A DNA stretch of 5,945 nt from an uncultured Eubacteriales bacterium. Its GTDB lineage: Bacteria > Bacillota > Clostridia > Christensenellales > DTU072. The stretch lies in assembly GCA_902766325.1 (NCBI GenBank), contig CACXDF010000115.1, positions 1 to 5,945 on the forward strand. Reading direction: 5' to 3'. Each line of letters starts with the position of its first letter. Positions within the stretch are counted from its first letter, which is position 1. Below the pieces are notes generated by a model. That model worked only from the letters and a program-made list of their open reading frames with translations. It was not told where the DNA came from and made no database searches. The position numbers were made by a program, and so were the translations under genes. This document shows positions 1 through 5,945 of the stretch, one piece after another.

Positions 1-116
1 AACATTCTTCTTCTGTATCTGTTACGAAGAGCGACGGCCACCGCCTTTTTGGCTTCGTTCTGACCGATAATATATCTGTCGAGTTCGGTTACGATCTGTT
101 TCGGGGTCAACTCCAT
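1..116 (-). CDS. hslU: HslU (ClpY), ATPase subunit of the HslUV protease, N-terminal fragment
   Basis: The gene begins at the ATG at 116-114 and runs off the left edge after 38 codons plus two bases. The visible protein begins MELTPKQIVTELDRYIIGQ and continues NEAKKAVAVALRNRYRRRM. This is the characteristic N-terminus of HslU, with the RYIIGQ and AKKAVAVALRNR blocks that precede the Walker A loop; that loop lies outside the window. HslU is a cytoplasmic hexameric AAA+ unfoldase that feeds substrates into the HslV peptidase. The start is fixed by an AAGGAGGT site four bases upstream, which overlaps the hslV stop codon, and by the match to the family start. Only 10 bases separate it from hslV, as expected for two subunits of one complex. 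Identification is firm despite the short fragment; integrity of the rest cannot be judged. Confidence 0.95.
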   Translation of the reverse strand, partial: MELTPKQIVTELDRYIIGQNEAKKAVAVALRNRYRRRM

Positions 117-120
117 ATTT

Positions 121-128
121 ACCTCCTT
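121..128 (-). promoter_or_regulatory. Ribosome-binding site of hslU, overlapping the hslV stop
   Basis: Read on the minus strand, the sequence is TAAGGAGGTAAATATG. The Shine-Dalgarno AAGGAGGT shares its first two bases with the TAA stop of hslV and lies four bases before the hslU ATG. A ribosome ending on hslV would therefore sit on the initiation site of hslU, which suggests coupled translation of the two protease subunits (inference). Confidence 0.85.
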
Positions 129-657
129 ATACGGTTTCCACCACGATATTGGTATTGGTAAAGATGCAAATATCGCTTGCGATCTTCATAGCCTTACGTA
201 CGATCTCTTCTGCGCCCATATCCGTGTTATCCATAAGAGCGCGAGCCGCGCTGAGCGCGTAATTTCCGCCGCTGCCGATGGCGCAAACGCCATATTCCGG
301 CTCAATGACGTTTCCGTCGCCGCTGATAACGTATAAATTATCTTTGTCCGCAACGATCAGCATCGCTTCCATATTGCGCAAACTGCCCGTTCTCCATAAT
401 TCGGCGAGTTCCACGGCGGAACGCATCAGATTTCCCGAATACTTTTGCAACATTCCCTCGAACTTTTCGCTCATGGTAAAAGCGTCGCTTACCGTTCCGG
501 CAAAACCGATAACGACTTTATCGTCATAAATTCTTTTTACTTTTCTCGCATTCCCTTTCATTACGATGCTGTTACCCATCGTGACCTGGCCGTCGCCGGC
601 GATCGCGGTGATACCGTTACGCTTAACGGCGCAGATTGTCGTTCCTTTCATGTCCAT
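127..657 (-). CDS. hslV: HslV (ClpQ), threonine peptidase subunit of the HslUV protease
   Basis: This is the proteolytic subunit of HslUV, a proteasome-beta-like N-terminal nucleophile hydrolase that forms two stacked hexameric rings in the cytoplasm. The 176-residue length is normal for the family. The protein starts MDMKGTTICAVKRNG, so a five-residue propeptide would be removed to expose Thr6 as the nucleophile. Other expected active-site residues are visible: Asp22 in AGDGQVT, Lys39 in GNARKV, and Ser129 in AIGSGG. FAGTVSDAF (52-60) and ICIFTN (163-168) are further family blocks. The ATG at 657 was chosen because AAGGAGG lies nine bases upstream and because longer readings, up to 44 codons more, would run into the 3' end of trmFO and add sequence unlike HslV. 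Met3 is a possible alternative start but is 15 bases from the ribosome-binding site. One residue is missing in the usual WRTD-x-x-LR segment (here WRTGSLR, 88-94). Its partner HslU follows directly. Confidence 0.97.
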   Translation of the reverse strand: MDMKGTTICAVKRNGITAIAGDGQVTMGNSIVMKGNARKVKRIYDDKVVIGFAGTVSDAFTMSEKFEGMLQKYSGNLMRSAVELAELWRTGSLRNMEAMLIVADKDNLYVISGDGNVIEPEYGVCAIGSGGNYALSAARALMDNTDMGAEEIVRKAMKIASDICIFTNTNIVVETV

Positions 658-666
658 AAAAATCTG

Positions 667-673
667 CCTCCTT
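667..673 (-). promoter_or_regulatory. Ribosome-binding site of hslV; decides the start
   Basis: AAGGAGG on the minus strand lies in the 22-base gap between trmFO and hslV, nine bases before the ATG at 657. It is a near-perfect Shine-Dalgarno match. It favours the start at MDMKG over Met3 and over the long upstream extension of the frame. Confidence 0.85.
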
Positions 674-679
674 GTGATT

Positions 680-1972
680 TTATATATTTTCCGATACGAA
701 CCGCTCCATATCGGAGACGGCTCTCTTTCCGTATTCTTCTTTTCTCTTTTTCTTATCCCGTATTCCTTCGATGGACGGCAGCAACGCAAAACTCACGTGC
801 ATCGGTTGAAAATCGGGATTGGGCGTCGACACGTACCGCATCAAACTCCCCGTAAGCGTTGTTTCCGGCGGCAAAATAGGCTCCAGTCCGCGTGCTTTTC
901 TGTCGATATTGATCGCGCACATCAGTCCGCCGACGATGGACTCCATATACCCTTCGACGCCGCTTATTTGTCCGGCAAAAAAGACGGTTCCGTTCTTTTT
1001 CAGACTGAAATCGTCGTTTAAAAGAGCCGGAGCGTTGATAAAAGTATTCCTGTGCATAACGCCGTACCGAACGAATTCGGCATCTTTGAGCGCCGGTATC
1101 ATACCGAATACTCTCTTCTGTTCGCCGAATTTCAAGTTGGTCTGAAATCCGACAAGATTATATAAGTTGCCCGCCGCGTCTTCCTTCCTCAGTTGTACGA
1201 CGGCATACGGCCGACGACCTGTCGCGGGATCGGTAAGTCCTACCGGACGAAGCGGGCCGAACCGCAGCGTATCCTCTCCTCTTGCCGCCATAACTTCCAC
1301 CGGCATACACGCCTCGAACACGTCGCCTTTTTCAAAGTCGCGCAAAAGCGCTCTTTCGGCGCTGACGAGTTCTTTTACAAAGGCATAATATTCCTCTTTG
1401 TCAAGCGGAAGATTTAAATAATCTTCCCCGCCCTTTCCGTACCTTCCGGCAAAGAAGGCGTGATCCATATCGATGCTTTCCTTCTTAACGATAGGCGCTA
1501 CCGCATCGTAAAAATGCAAGTGTTCCTCTCCGGAAAGCAAAGCTATCTTATCGGTCAATTTTTGCGAGGCGAGCGGCCCTGCCGCGATCACCGTCCAGTC
1601 GTCGATCTCATCGCACTCTTCGCGTATCAGGTTCAGATTCGGCATGGAAAACAGTTCTTGCTCCACCTTTTCCGAAAACAGTTCCCGATCGACCGCCAAT
1701 GCGCCGCCTGCCGGCACGGCGCAAGTCTCAGCCACGCGAAGGACGAAGCAATCAAGCGCTTTCGCCTCTTTTTTAAGCGCTCCCTGAGAAGTAGCGACGT
1801 CCGTCGATTTAAGGCTGTTACTGCACACAAGCTCGCATAACTTGTCCGTTTTGTGCGCCGGAGTGCCGACACTCGGACGCATCTCGTACAGATCGACCGA
1901 GTATCCGCGTTTCAAAAGTTGATAGGCGCATTCGCAACCGGCCAAACCGCCGCCGATGATCTTTATTTTCAT
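680..1972 (-). CDS. trmFO: TrmFO, folate- and FAD-dependent tRNA (uracil-54-C5)-methyltransferase
   Basis: TrmFO makes ribothymidine at position 54 of the tRNA T-loop, using methylenetetrahydrofolate as carbon donor and reduced FAD. The 430-residue length is normal. The N-terminus carries the FAD dinucleotide-binding loop GGGLAGCE (7-14), then EMRP (30-33). The conserved cysteines shown to matter in the B. subtilis enzyme (Cys53 and Cys226 there) correspond to Cys50 in CSNS and Cys222 in FEACMPVEVMA. Other family blocks are PAGGALAVDRE (88-98), FYDAVAPIV (154-162), GRRPYAVVQLR (252-262), NLVGFQTNLKFGEQKRVFG (272-290) and RYGVMHRNTFIN (302-313). Two C-terminal motifs deviate from the family pattern as I recall it: ESIVGGLMCA at 344-353 (usually close to ESAASGLLAG) and MHVSFALLP at 391-399 (usually close to MNANFGLLP). 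The start ATG overlaps the topA stop as ATGA and lacks a clear ribosome-binding site, so coupled translation is likely. The older name gid belongs to this gene; it should not be confused with gidA/mnmG. Confidence 0.97.
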   Translation of the reverse strand: MKIKIIGGGLAGCECAYQLLKRGYSVDLYEMRPSVGTPAHKTDKLCELVCSNSLKSTDVATSQGALKKEAKALDCFVLRVAETCAVPAGGALAVDRELFSEKVEQELFSMPNLNLIREECDEIDDWTVIAAGPLASQKLTDKIALLSGEEHLHFYDAVAPIVKKESIDMDHAFFAGRYGKGGEDYLNLPLDKEEYYAFVKELVSAERALLRDFEKGDVFEACMPVEVMAARGEDTLRFGPLRPVGLTDPATGRRPYAVVQLRKEDAAGNLYNLVGFQTNLKFGEQKRVFGMIPALKDAEFVRYGVMHRNTFINAPALLNDDFSLKKNGTVFFAGQISGVEGYMESIVGGLMCAINIDRKARGLEPILPPETTLTGSLMRYVSTPNPDFQPMHVSFALLPSIEGIRDKKKRKEEYGKRAVSDMERFVSENI

Positions 1973-4050
1973 TCTTCGGTCGGTATCACTACGTGATTAC
2001 ATTTTTTGCTGACGCAAATATACTGTTTTTGTCCGTCTTTAATAACAATGCGCATGACGTTACGGCATTTCGGACAAAAGATCGGAGCCGGGATCTCCCA
2101 ACTCATAAAGTCGCAGGTAGGATAGTTTCCGCATCCGAAAAACACCTTACCCGTTTTGGTCTTCTTCTTTACGATCTTGCCGCCGCAGCGGGGGCATACG
2201 CCGACCACTTCGTCGATATTCTTGATATTTTTGCATTTCGGGAAATTAGGGCAAGCCAGAAACTTACCGAATCTACCGTTTCTGACCACCATATTCGCTC
2301 CGCACTTGTCGCAAATAACGTCGCTGACCTCTTCGTCCAAACGGACTTTTTTCTCGGACGAATACGCCTTCGACAGACTTTCGGAAAAATGCGGATAAAA
2401 ATCGGAAATGATCTTCTGCCATTCCGTACCGTTGACGATATAGTCGAGTTTGTCTTCCATTGCCGCGGTAAACTTGATATTGACGATGTCGGCAAAGTTC
2501 TTTTCCATAAATTCGGTAACCTTGAAACCGAGTTCGGTCGGCTTCATATTTTTACCGTCTTTTTCGGTATAATCACGCTTGGCAAGGACGGAAACGACCG
2601 AAGCGTAAGTTGCCGGTCTACCGATCCCGTTTTCTTCCATCGCCTTGATGAAAGTGGATTCGGTATATCTGGAGGGAGCCTTCGTGAACTTCTGTTCCGA
2701 CTTCAGATCCTTTAACGTAAGTGTCTCTCCTTCCGTAAAGTCAGGCAGTCTCACGTCGTCCTCGTCGTCCTCCTTAACCGTATCGTACGCTACGGTATAA
2801 CCCTTAAATTTGACAGTTTTGCCGGTCAACTTAAATCCGTATTTATCGCCGCCTTCGCTGCCGACGATATGGACGTTGAGCGTGTTATAAACGGCGTCCG
2901 TCATTTGACTTGCGAGATATCTGTCATAAATCAACTTATACAAACGATATTGATTCCTACCGATCTTGTTTTTGATGCTTTCCGGCGTTCTTTCAATGGA
3001 AATAGGTCGAATGGCTTCGTGCGCGTCTTGTACGTTGCTTCCTTTTGCCGTATATACGTTGTATTTTGCCGGAGCGTATTCTTCGCCGTATACCGACTTG
3101 ATGTAGTCGGCGCAGTCTTTTTGCGCTTCTACGCTGACGCGTACGGAGTCGGTACGGATATAAGTGACGAGCGCGGTCAATCCTTCGCCTTCGATCTCTA
3201 CGCCTTCGTAAAGCTGTTGCGCGATCTTCATGACTTCGGGCGTGGATATCTGCAAGCGTGCCGAACCGTCCTGTTGGAGCGTACTGGTGGTAAACGGCGG
3301 ATAAGGATGGCTCTTGCTGACGCCTCGTTTGACCGTATCAACGAAGTAATAGGCTCTCTTTAAGCGCTCGACAACGTTGTTTGCCTCTTCGCTGTTTTTA
3401 ACGGTCAATTTTTTCCCGTTCAAATCGTTAAGAAGCGCCTTGATGGCAGAAGTCTTGCCTTCTTTCTGCAAAAAGGCGAAAATATGCCAGTATTCTTCCG
3501 GCACGAACGCAAGGATCTCTCTTTCTCTGTCGACGATCATCTTGAGCGCGGCGCTCTGCACGCGACCGCCGGAAAGCCCCTGCTTGATCTTTTGGTTCAG
3601 GATAGGACTGATTTTATAACCGACGAGCCTGTCCAAAACGCGTCTTGCCTGCTGCGCGTCGACAAGATTCATATTGATGTCGCGCGGCTGTTTCAGCGCG
3701 TTATTGACAGCTCTGTAGCTGATTTCGTTGAATTCTATACGACAATTCTTTTCTTTGATCTCCAAAACGTTGCTTAAGTGCCAACTGATCGCTTCTCCTT
3801 CGCGGTCCGGGTCGGTTGCGAGATAAACTTCTTGGCTCTCTTTTACGGCGGCTTTCAGACGCTTTACCACGTCTTGCTTATCTTTGACCATAACGTACGT
3901 CGGCTTAAAATTGTTTTCGATGTCGATACCGAGGCTTTTTTCGGGAAGGTCGCAGACGTGACCGCTGCTGGCGAGCACCCGGAAGTCTTTTCCGAGGTAC
4001 TTTTGTATCGTTTTCGCTTTGGTTGGTGATTCTACTATGACCAGTTTCAT
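1969..4050 (-). CDS. topA: DNA topoisomerase I (type IA, omega protein)
   Basis: TopA relaxes negative supercoils by cutting and rejoining one strand through a 5'-phosphotyrosine. The 693-residue protein has the full type IA layout. The Toprim domain lies at about 1-115, with Glu7 in VIVESPTKAKT and the acidic DxDxE triad Asp80/Asp82/Glu84 in TDPDREGEA. The core follows, with SGGRVQSAAL (160-169), the catalytic Tyr297 and Arg299 in YIRTDS (297-302), DAHEAIRP (342-349) and GIGRPATYAS (475-484). The C-terminus carries three four-cysteine zinc ribbons: Cys580/583/600/606, Cys619/622/640/646 and Cys659/662/679/684. The start is the family-typical MKLVIVESPTKAKT. It directly abuts the dprA stop and is preceded by GGAG seven bases upstream. 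No truncation or missing catalytic residue is seen. It sits between dprA and trmFO, the usual Firmicute position. Confidence 0.98.
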   Translation of the reverse strand: MKLVIVESPTKAKTIQKYLGKDFRVLASSGHVCDLPEKSLGIDIENNFKPTYVMVKDKQDVVKRLKAAVKESQEVYLATDPDREGEAISWHLSNVLEIKEKNCRIEFNEISYRAVNNALKQPRDINMNLVDAQQARRVLDRLVGYKISPILNQKIKQGLSGGRVQSAALKMIVDREREILAFVPEEYWHIFAFLQKEGKTSAIKALLNDLNGKKLTVKNSEEANNVVERLKRAYYFVDTVKRGVSKSHPYPPFTTSTLQQDGSARLQISTPEVMKIAQQLYEGVEIEGEGLTALVTYIRTDSVRVSVEAQKDCADYIKSVYGEEYAPAKYNVYTAKGSNVQDAHEAIRPISIERTPESIKNKIGRNQYRLYKLIYDRYLASQMTDAVYNTLNVHIVGSEGGDKYGFKLTGKTVKFKGYTVAYDTVKEDDEDDVRLPDFTEGETLTLKDLKSEQKFTKAPSRYTESTFIKAMEENGIGRPATYASVVSVLAKRDYTEKDGKNMKPTELGFKVTEFMEKNFADIVNIKFTAAMEDKLDYIVNGTEWQKIISDFYPHFSESLSKAYSSEKKVRLDEEVSDVICDKCGANMVVRNGRFGKFLACPNFPKCKNIKNIDEVVGVCPRCGGKIVKKKTKTGKVFFGCGNYPTCDFMSWEIPAPIFCPKCRNVMRIVIKDGQKQYICVSKKCNHVVIPTEE

Positions 4051-5136
4051 TTATACGCTCCAATAATTGTGTTTGGTTTTTGTTATCAATCCGACCGATT
4101 CCATTTTTATCAGCAAAGAATTGAGTTGCGGCACGGTCAGATCAACGATCTGCAACAATTCTTCAAAGTGCATCTCTCCGTTTTTGTTCAATTCGTCCAA
4201 AATTGCACTTTCATTCACGTCCAGTTGAATGGCGCTCGGCTTGGAAAGATCGACTTTCTTCAAACCGATTTCATCATAAATATCGTTGACGTCGGTTACG
4301 GCGCGTGATTGACAATCTTTGATATAAAGATTACAACCGGCGCTTGCTTTGTTATAAATACTGCCGGGAACACAGAAGACGTCCTTTCCCTGTTCCAAAG
4401 CATAATTGATGGTTAGTATCGTTCCGCTTTTCTCTCCGGCCTCCGTAACAAGAACTCCGCGTGATAAACCGCTGATAATGCGGTTCCTCGCGGGAAAATT
4501 ATGAGCATTGGCTATCTCTCCCGGCGCATATTCCGAAATAACGAGCCCTCTTTCGACGATCTCGTCGTATAAGCCCTTATTTTCGGGCGGATACACAACG
4601 TCGACGCCGCAGCCGAGGACGGCTATCGTCTTTCCCATATTGTCAAGGCAGGCTCTGTGCGCGACCGAATCGACGCCTCGCGCCATACCGCTGACGATAC
4701 AGAACCGAGAAGACAGATTACTTACGAAGTCCTCGGTGACGCGTACGCCGTACTTGGTCGGATACCGGGTGCCAACGACCGCGAAGCAATCGCTCTTCAT
4801 CAGTTTTACGTCGCCTTTGCAGTACAAAAGCACGGGCGCGTCGTCGTACATAAGTAACTGCTTCGGATATTCTTCGTCCAAACAAGTCACCACTTCTATG
4901 TCTTTGCGCGCTAAGGTGCGTTCGATCTCCTCCGTTCCGACCGATAAACTCGCGCACAATTCGCCGTAATCCTTTTCGGACAGAACGCCGAGAAGCCTCT
5001 GTCGAAAATCGGATACGCCGCCGAGAATGGCCTCCGGTCTACCGTCCAAAGCGGAAAAAACCTTCTTCGCTTTGACAACGCCGATCCCCGACGTTCGATT
5101 GATAATAATAACCGCCTTTTTACGATCCGTCAACAT
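4051..5136 (-). CDS. dprA: DprA (Smf), DNA-processing protein and RecA loader
   Basis: DprA binds incoming single-stranded DNA during natural transformation, protects it and loads RecA; it is also kept in many bacteria not known to be competent. The 361-residue protein has three parts. An N-terminal helical, helix-hairpin-helix-like segment lies at about 1-75. A Rossmann-like DNA_processg_A domain follows at about 80-280. A C-terminal winged helix lies at about 305-361. The central domain shows VGTRYPTKYG (121-130), VSGMARGVDSVAH (148-160), AVLGCGVDVVYPPEN (172-186), ISEYAPG (200-206), NFPARNRIISGLS (213-225), EKSGTILTINYALEQG (235-250) and VFCVPG (253-258), all family signatures. The length fits DprA forms that carry the extra N- and C-terminal domains. 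Its ATG overlaps the comM stop by one base (TAATG), and an in-frame TAA at 5158-5160 leaves no plausible earlier start. ComM directly upstream supports a shared role in processing transforming DNA; whether this organism is competent cannot be told here. Confidence 0.97.
   Translation of the reverse strand: MLTDRKKAVIIINRTSGIGVVKAKKVFSALDGRPEAILGGVSDFRQRLLGVLSEKDYGELCASLSVGTEEIERTLARKDIEVVTCLDEEYPKQLLMYDDAPVLLYCKGDVKLMKSDCFAVVGTRYPTKYGVRVTEDFVSNLSSRFCIVSGMARGVDSVAHRACLDNMGKTIAVLGCGVDVVYPPENKGLYDEIVERGLVISEYAPGEIANAHNFPARNRIISGLSRGVLVTEAGEKSGTILTINYALEQGKDVFCVPGSIYNKASAGCNLYIKDCQSRAVTDVNDIYDEIGLKKVDLSKPSAIQLDVNESAILDELNKNGEMHFEELLQIVDLTVPQLNSLLIKMESVGLITKTKHNYWSV
4058..4061 (-). promoter_or_regulatory. 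Ribosome-binding site of topA inside the dprA 3' end
   Basis: GGAG on the minus strand (context ATTGGAGCGTATAAATG) lies seven bases before the topA ATG. It is embedded in the last codons of dprA, whose TAA stop immediately precedes that ATG. The position supports the chosen topA start. Confidence 0.65.
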
Positions 5137-5945
5137 TATGCGAAGACCATCTCCTTTTTATCGACGGTTTTGTATTGGATCGCTTCCGCCACGTCGTCTT
5201 GCGAAATATCGTCCCGACCGGCAAGGTCGGCGATCGTTCTGGATACTTTCAGTATTCTCGTCGCCGCGCGGGGGCTCAATCTTTCCGAACGGAAAACCGC
5301 CTCGAGCAGTTTCTCGCTCTCGGCGTCGATGGCGCAATACTTTTTGATTGACGCGTTCGACATCTGCGAATTGGTATATATCCCCTCGCCGGAAAAACGT
5401 ATTCTTTGTATCTCTCGCGCTCTTTCAACGCGCTCTCTGACGACAGCGCTCGTTTCCGCCGGACGGCGAGAACGAAAATCGTCGTACTCTATGTTATCGA
5501 CGGTAACGTAGATATCTATTCTGTCCAACAACGGACCGCTGATCTTCGAAACGTAATTCAGACGATCCCGGAGCGTACAAGTGCATTGCCTGGTTTCGCT
5601 TCCGTAATAACCGCACGGACAGGGATTCATGCTCGCGATCAACATAAACCGAGCCGGATACTGTATAGCTCTCGCCACTCGCGCGACTGAGATCATACCG
5701 TCCTCGATGGGCTGTCGAAGAGCCTCTAACGTTTTTCTGTTATATTCCGGCATTTCGTCCAAAAACAAAACGCCGTTGTGCGCGAGACTGACCTCGCCCG
5801 GCATTGCTTTCGCGCCGCCGCCCGTCAGGCTGTATATACTGGCCGTATGATGCGGCGAACGGAAAGGTCGATGTTTTACCATGCCGTCCTCTTCTCTTAA
5901 TATACCGCTGACAGAATGTATTTTCGTCACTTCGATGGCCTCTTC
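5136..5945 (-). CDS. comM: ComM/YifB family AAA+ ATPase (Mg-chelatase-like), C-terminal fragment
   Basis: ComM is a hexameric AAA+ helicase that drives branch migration when transforming DNA is integrated; Firmicute homologues are often named YifB. The window holds its last 269 residues (residue 1 is the codon at 5945-5943). The frame is open to the edge, reading EEAIEVTKIHSVSG, which is typical interior ComM sequence lying after the Walker A loop. The codon at 5930-5928 is therefore an internal GTG valine, not a start. Visible features are RPFRSPHHTAS (26-36), GGGAKAMPGEVSLAHNG (42-58), Walker B in GVLFLDEMPEY (58-68), the cysteine motif MNPCPCGYYG with a following CTC (Cys109, 111, 121, 123), GPLLDRID (137-144) with a candidate arginine finger, and a C-terminal Mg_chelatase_C helical domain (about 175-265) with LSPRAATRILKVSRTIADL. 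The N-terminal ChlI/Lon-like domain and Walker A lie outside. The stop overlaps the dprA start as TAATG. Confidence 0.96.
   Translation of the reverse strand, partial: EEAIEVTKIHSVSGILREEDGMVKHRPFRSPHHTASIYSLTGGGAKAMPGEVSLAHNGVLFLDEMPEYNRKTLEALRQPIEDGMISVARVARAIQYPARFMLIASMNPCPCGYYGSETRQCTCTLRDRLNYVSKISGPLLDRIDIYVTVDNIEYDDFRSRRPAETSAVVRERVERAREIQRIRFSGEGIYTNSQMSNASIKKYCAIDAESEKLLEAVFRSERLSPRAATRILKVSRTIADLAGRDDISQDDVAEAIQYKTVDKKEMVFA
5151..5156 (-). promoter_or_regulatory. Probable ribosome-binding site of dprA, unusually far from the start
   Basis: AAGGAG on the minus strand lies inside the last codons of comM and is the only good Shine-Dalgarno candidate for dprA. It ends 14 bases before the dprA ATG, longer than the usual 5-10. 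Because the comM stop and dprA start share a base, re-initiation by the terminating ribosome may matter more than this site (inference). Confidence 0.5.

Larger units (their letters stand above)
1..5945 (-). other. Probable polycistronic unit comM-dprA-topA-trmFO-hslV-hslU
   Basis: All six genes share one strand. Successive joints are a 1-base overlap, zero spacing, a 4-base overlap, a 22-base gap and a 10-base gap. None of these holds room for a promoter plus terminator. The order follows the conserved Firmicute block, except that no xerC-type recombinase gene lies between trmFO and hslV. Co-transcription is inferred from spacing; the operon promoter must lie beyond the right edge and its end beyond the left edge. 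Confidence 0.8.

Noticed and set aside
658..679. CIRCE or CtsR heat-shock operator in front of hslV
   Set aside because: The gap has only the ribosome-binding site, with no inverted repeat and no heptad repeat of CtsR type.
658..789. 44-codon upstream extension of the hslV frame
   Set aside because: It overlaps the trmFO 3' end, is rich in basic residues unlike any HslV N-terminus, and ignores the AAGGAGG site before the ATG at 657.
445..855. 136-codon plus-strand frame across the trmFO/hslV junction
   Set aside because: It is antisense to two clear genes, its protein has no recognisable motif, and no transcription or translation signal precedes it.
1376..1404. TTGACA-like -35 box on the minus strand inside trmFO, considered as an internal promoter for hslVU
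   Set aside because: No good -10 hexamer stands at 16-18 bases; the TATTAT-like hexamer nearby is only 8 bases away. A single hexamer inside a coding region is weak evidence.
1993..2715. 240-codon open frame on the plus strand, with several other long plus-strand frames across the window
   Set aside because: It lies wholly antisense to topA. The translation resembles no family I know and there is no convincing ribosome-binding site. topA in the other frame has all catalytic and zinc motifs.
4618..4646. TTGACA (minus strand) inside dprA, considered as a promoter for topA
   Set aside because: The sequence at the expected -10 position is GC-rich and unlike TATAAT, and it lies about 570 bases before topA.
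1..5945. Mobile element, CRISPR array, tRNA/rRNA gene, riboswitch or novel defence system
   Set aside because: Coding sequence of six recognised housekeeping genes fills the window nearly completely; no repeats, transposase motifs or structured intergenic space remain.

Overview
The window is a solid run of six genes, all on the minus strand and so read from high to low coordinates: comM/yifB (5' end off the right edge), dprA, topA, trmFO, hslV and hslU (3' end off the left edge). The content and order match the core-genome block known from Firmicutes (in Bacillus subtilis: dprA-topA-trmFO-xerC/codV-hslV/clpQ-hslU/clpY). The strong AAGGAGG ribosome-binding sites, the folate-type TrmFO, the three-zinc-ribbon TopA and the HslV with a short propeptide all fit a Firmicute. 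A clostridial-type lineage of intermediate GC is my best guess; the species cannot be named from this window.

Region by region: 5136-5945 holds the C-terminal 269 residues of the ComM/YifB AAA+ helicase. 4051-5136 is DprA. 1969-4050 is DNA topoisomerase I. 680-1972 is the tRNA (uracil-54) methyltransferase TrmFO. 127-657 is the proteolytic subunit HslV, and 1-116 is the first 38 codons of its ATPase HslU. The joints are very tight: a TAATG overlap (comM/dprA), zero spacing (dprA/topA), an ATGA overlap (topA/trmFO), 22 nt (trmFO/hslV) and 10 nt (hslV/hslU). I see no convincing promoter, terminator, RNA gene, repeat, mobile element or CRISPR array. No gene-free stretch longer than 22 bases exists.

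Functionally the unit joins DNA uptake and recombination (ComM promotes branch migration of incoming DNA; DprA loads RecA on single strands), supercoiling control (TopA), tRNA ribothymidine formation (TrmFO) and ATP-dependent proteolysis (HslUV). The tight joints suggest one transcript with translational coupling.

This is ordinary, conserved housekeeping DNA, and I found no undescribed system. The points worth a second look are small: no xerC gene between trmFO and hslV, unusual residues in two normally conserved C-terminal motifs of TrmFO, a one-residue deletion in HslV, and gene starts that automated calling would probably place wrongly for hslV and comM.
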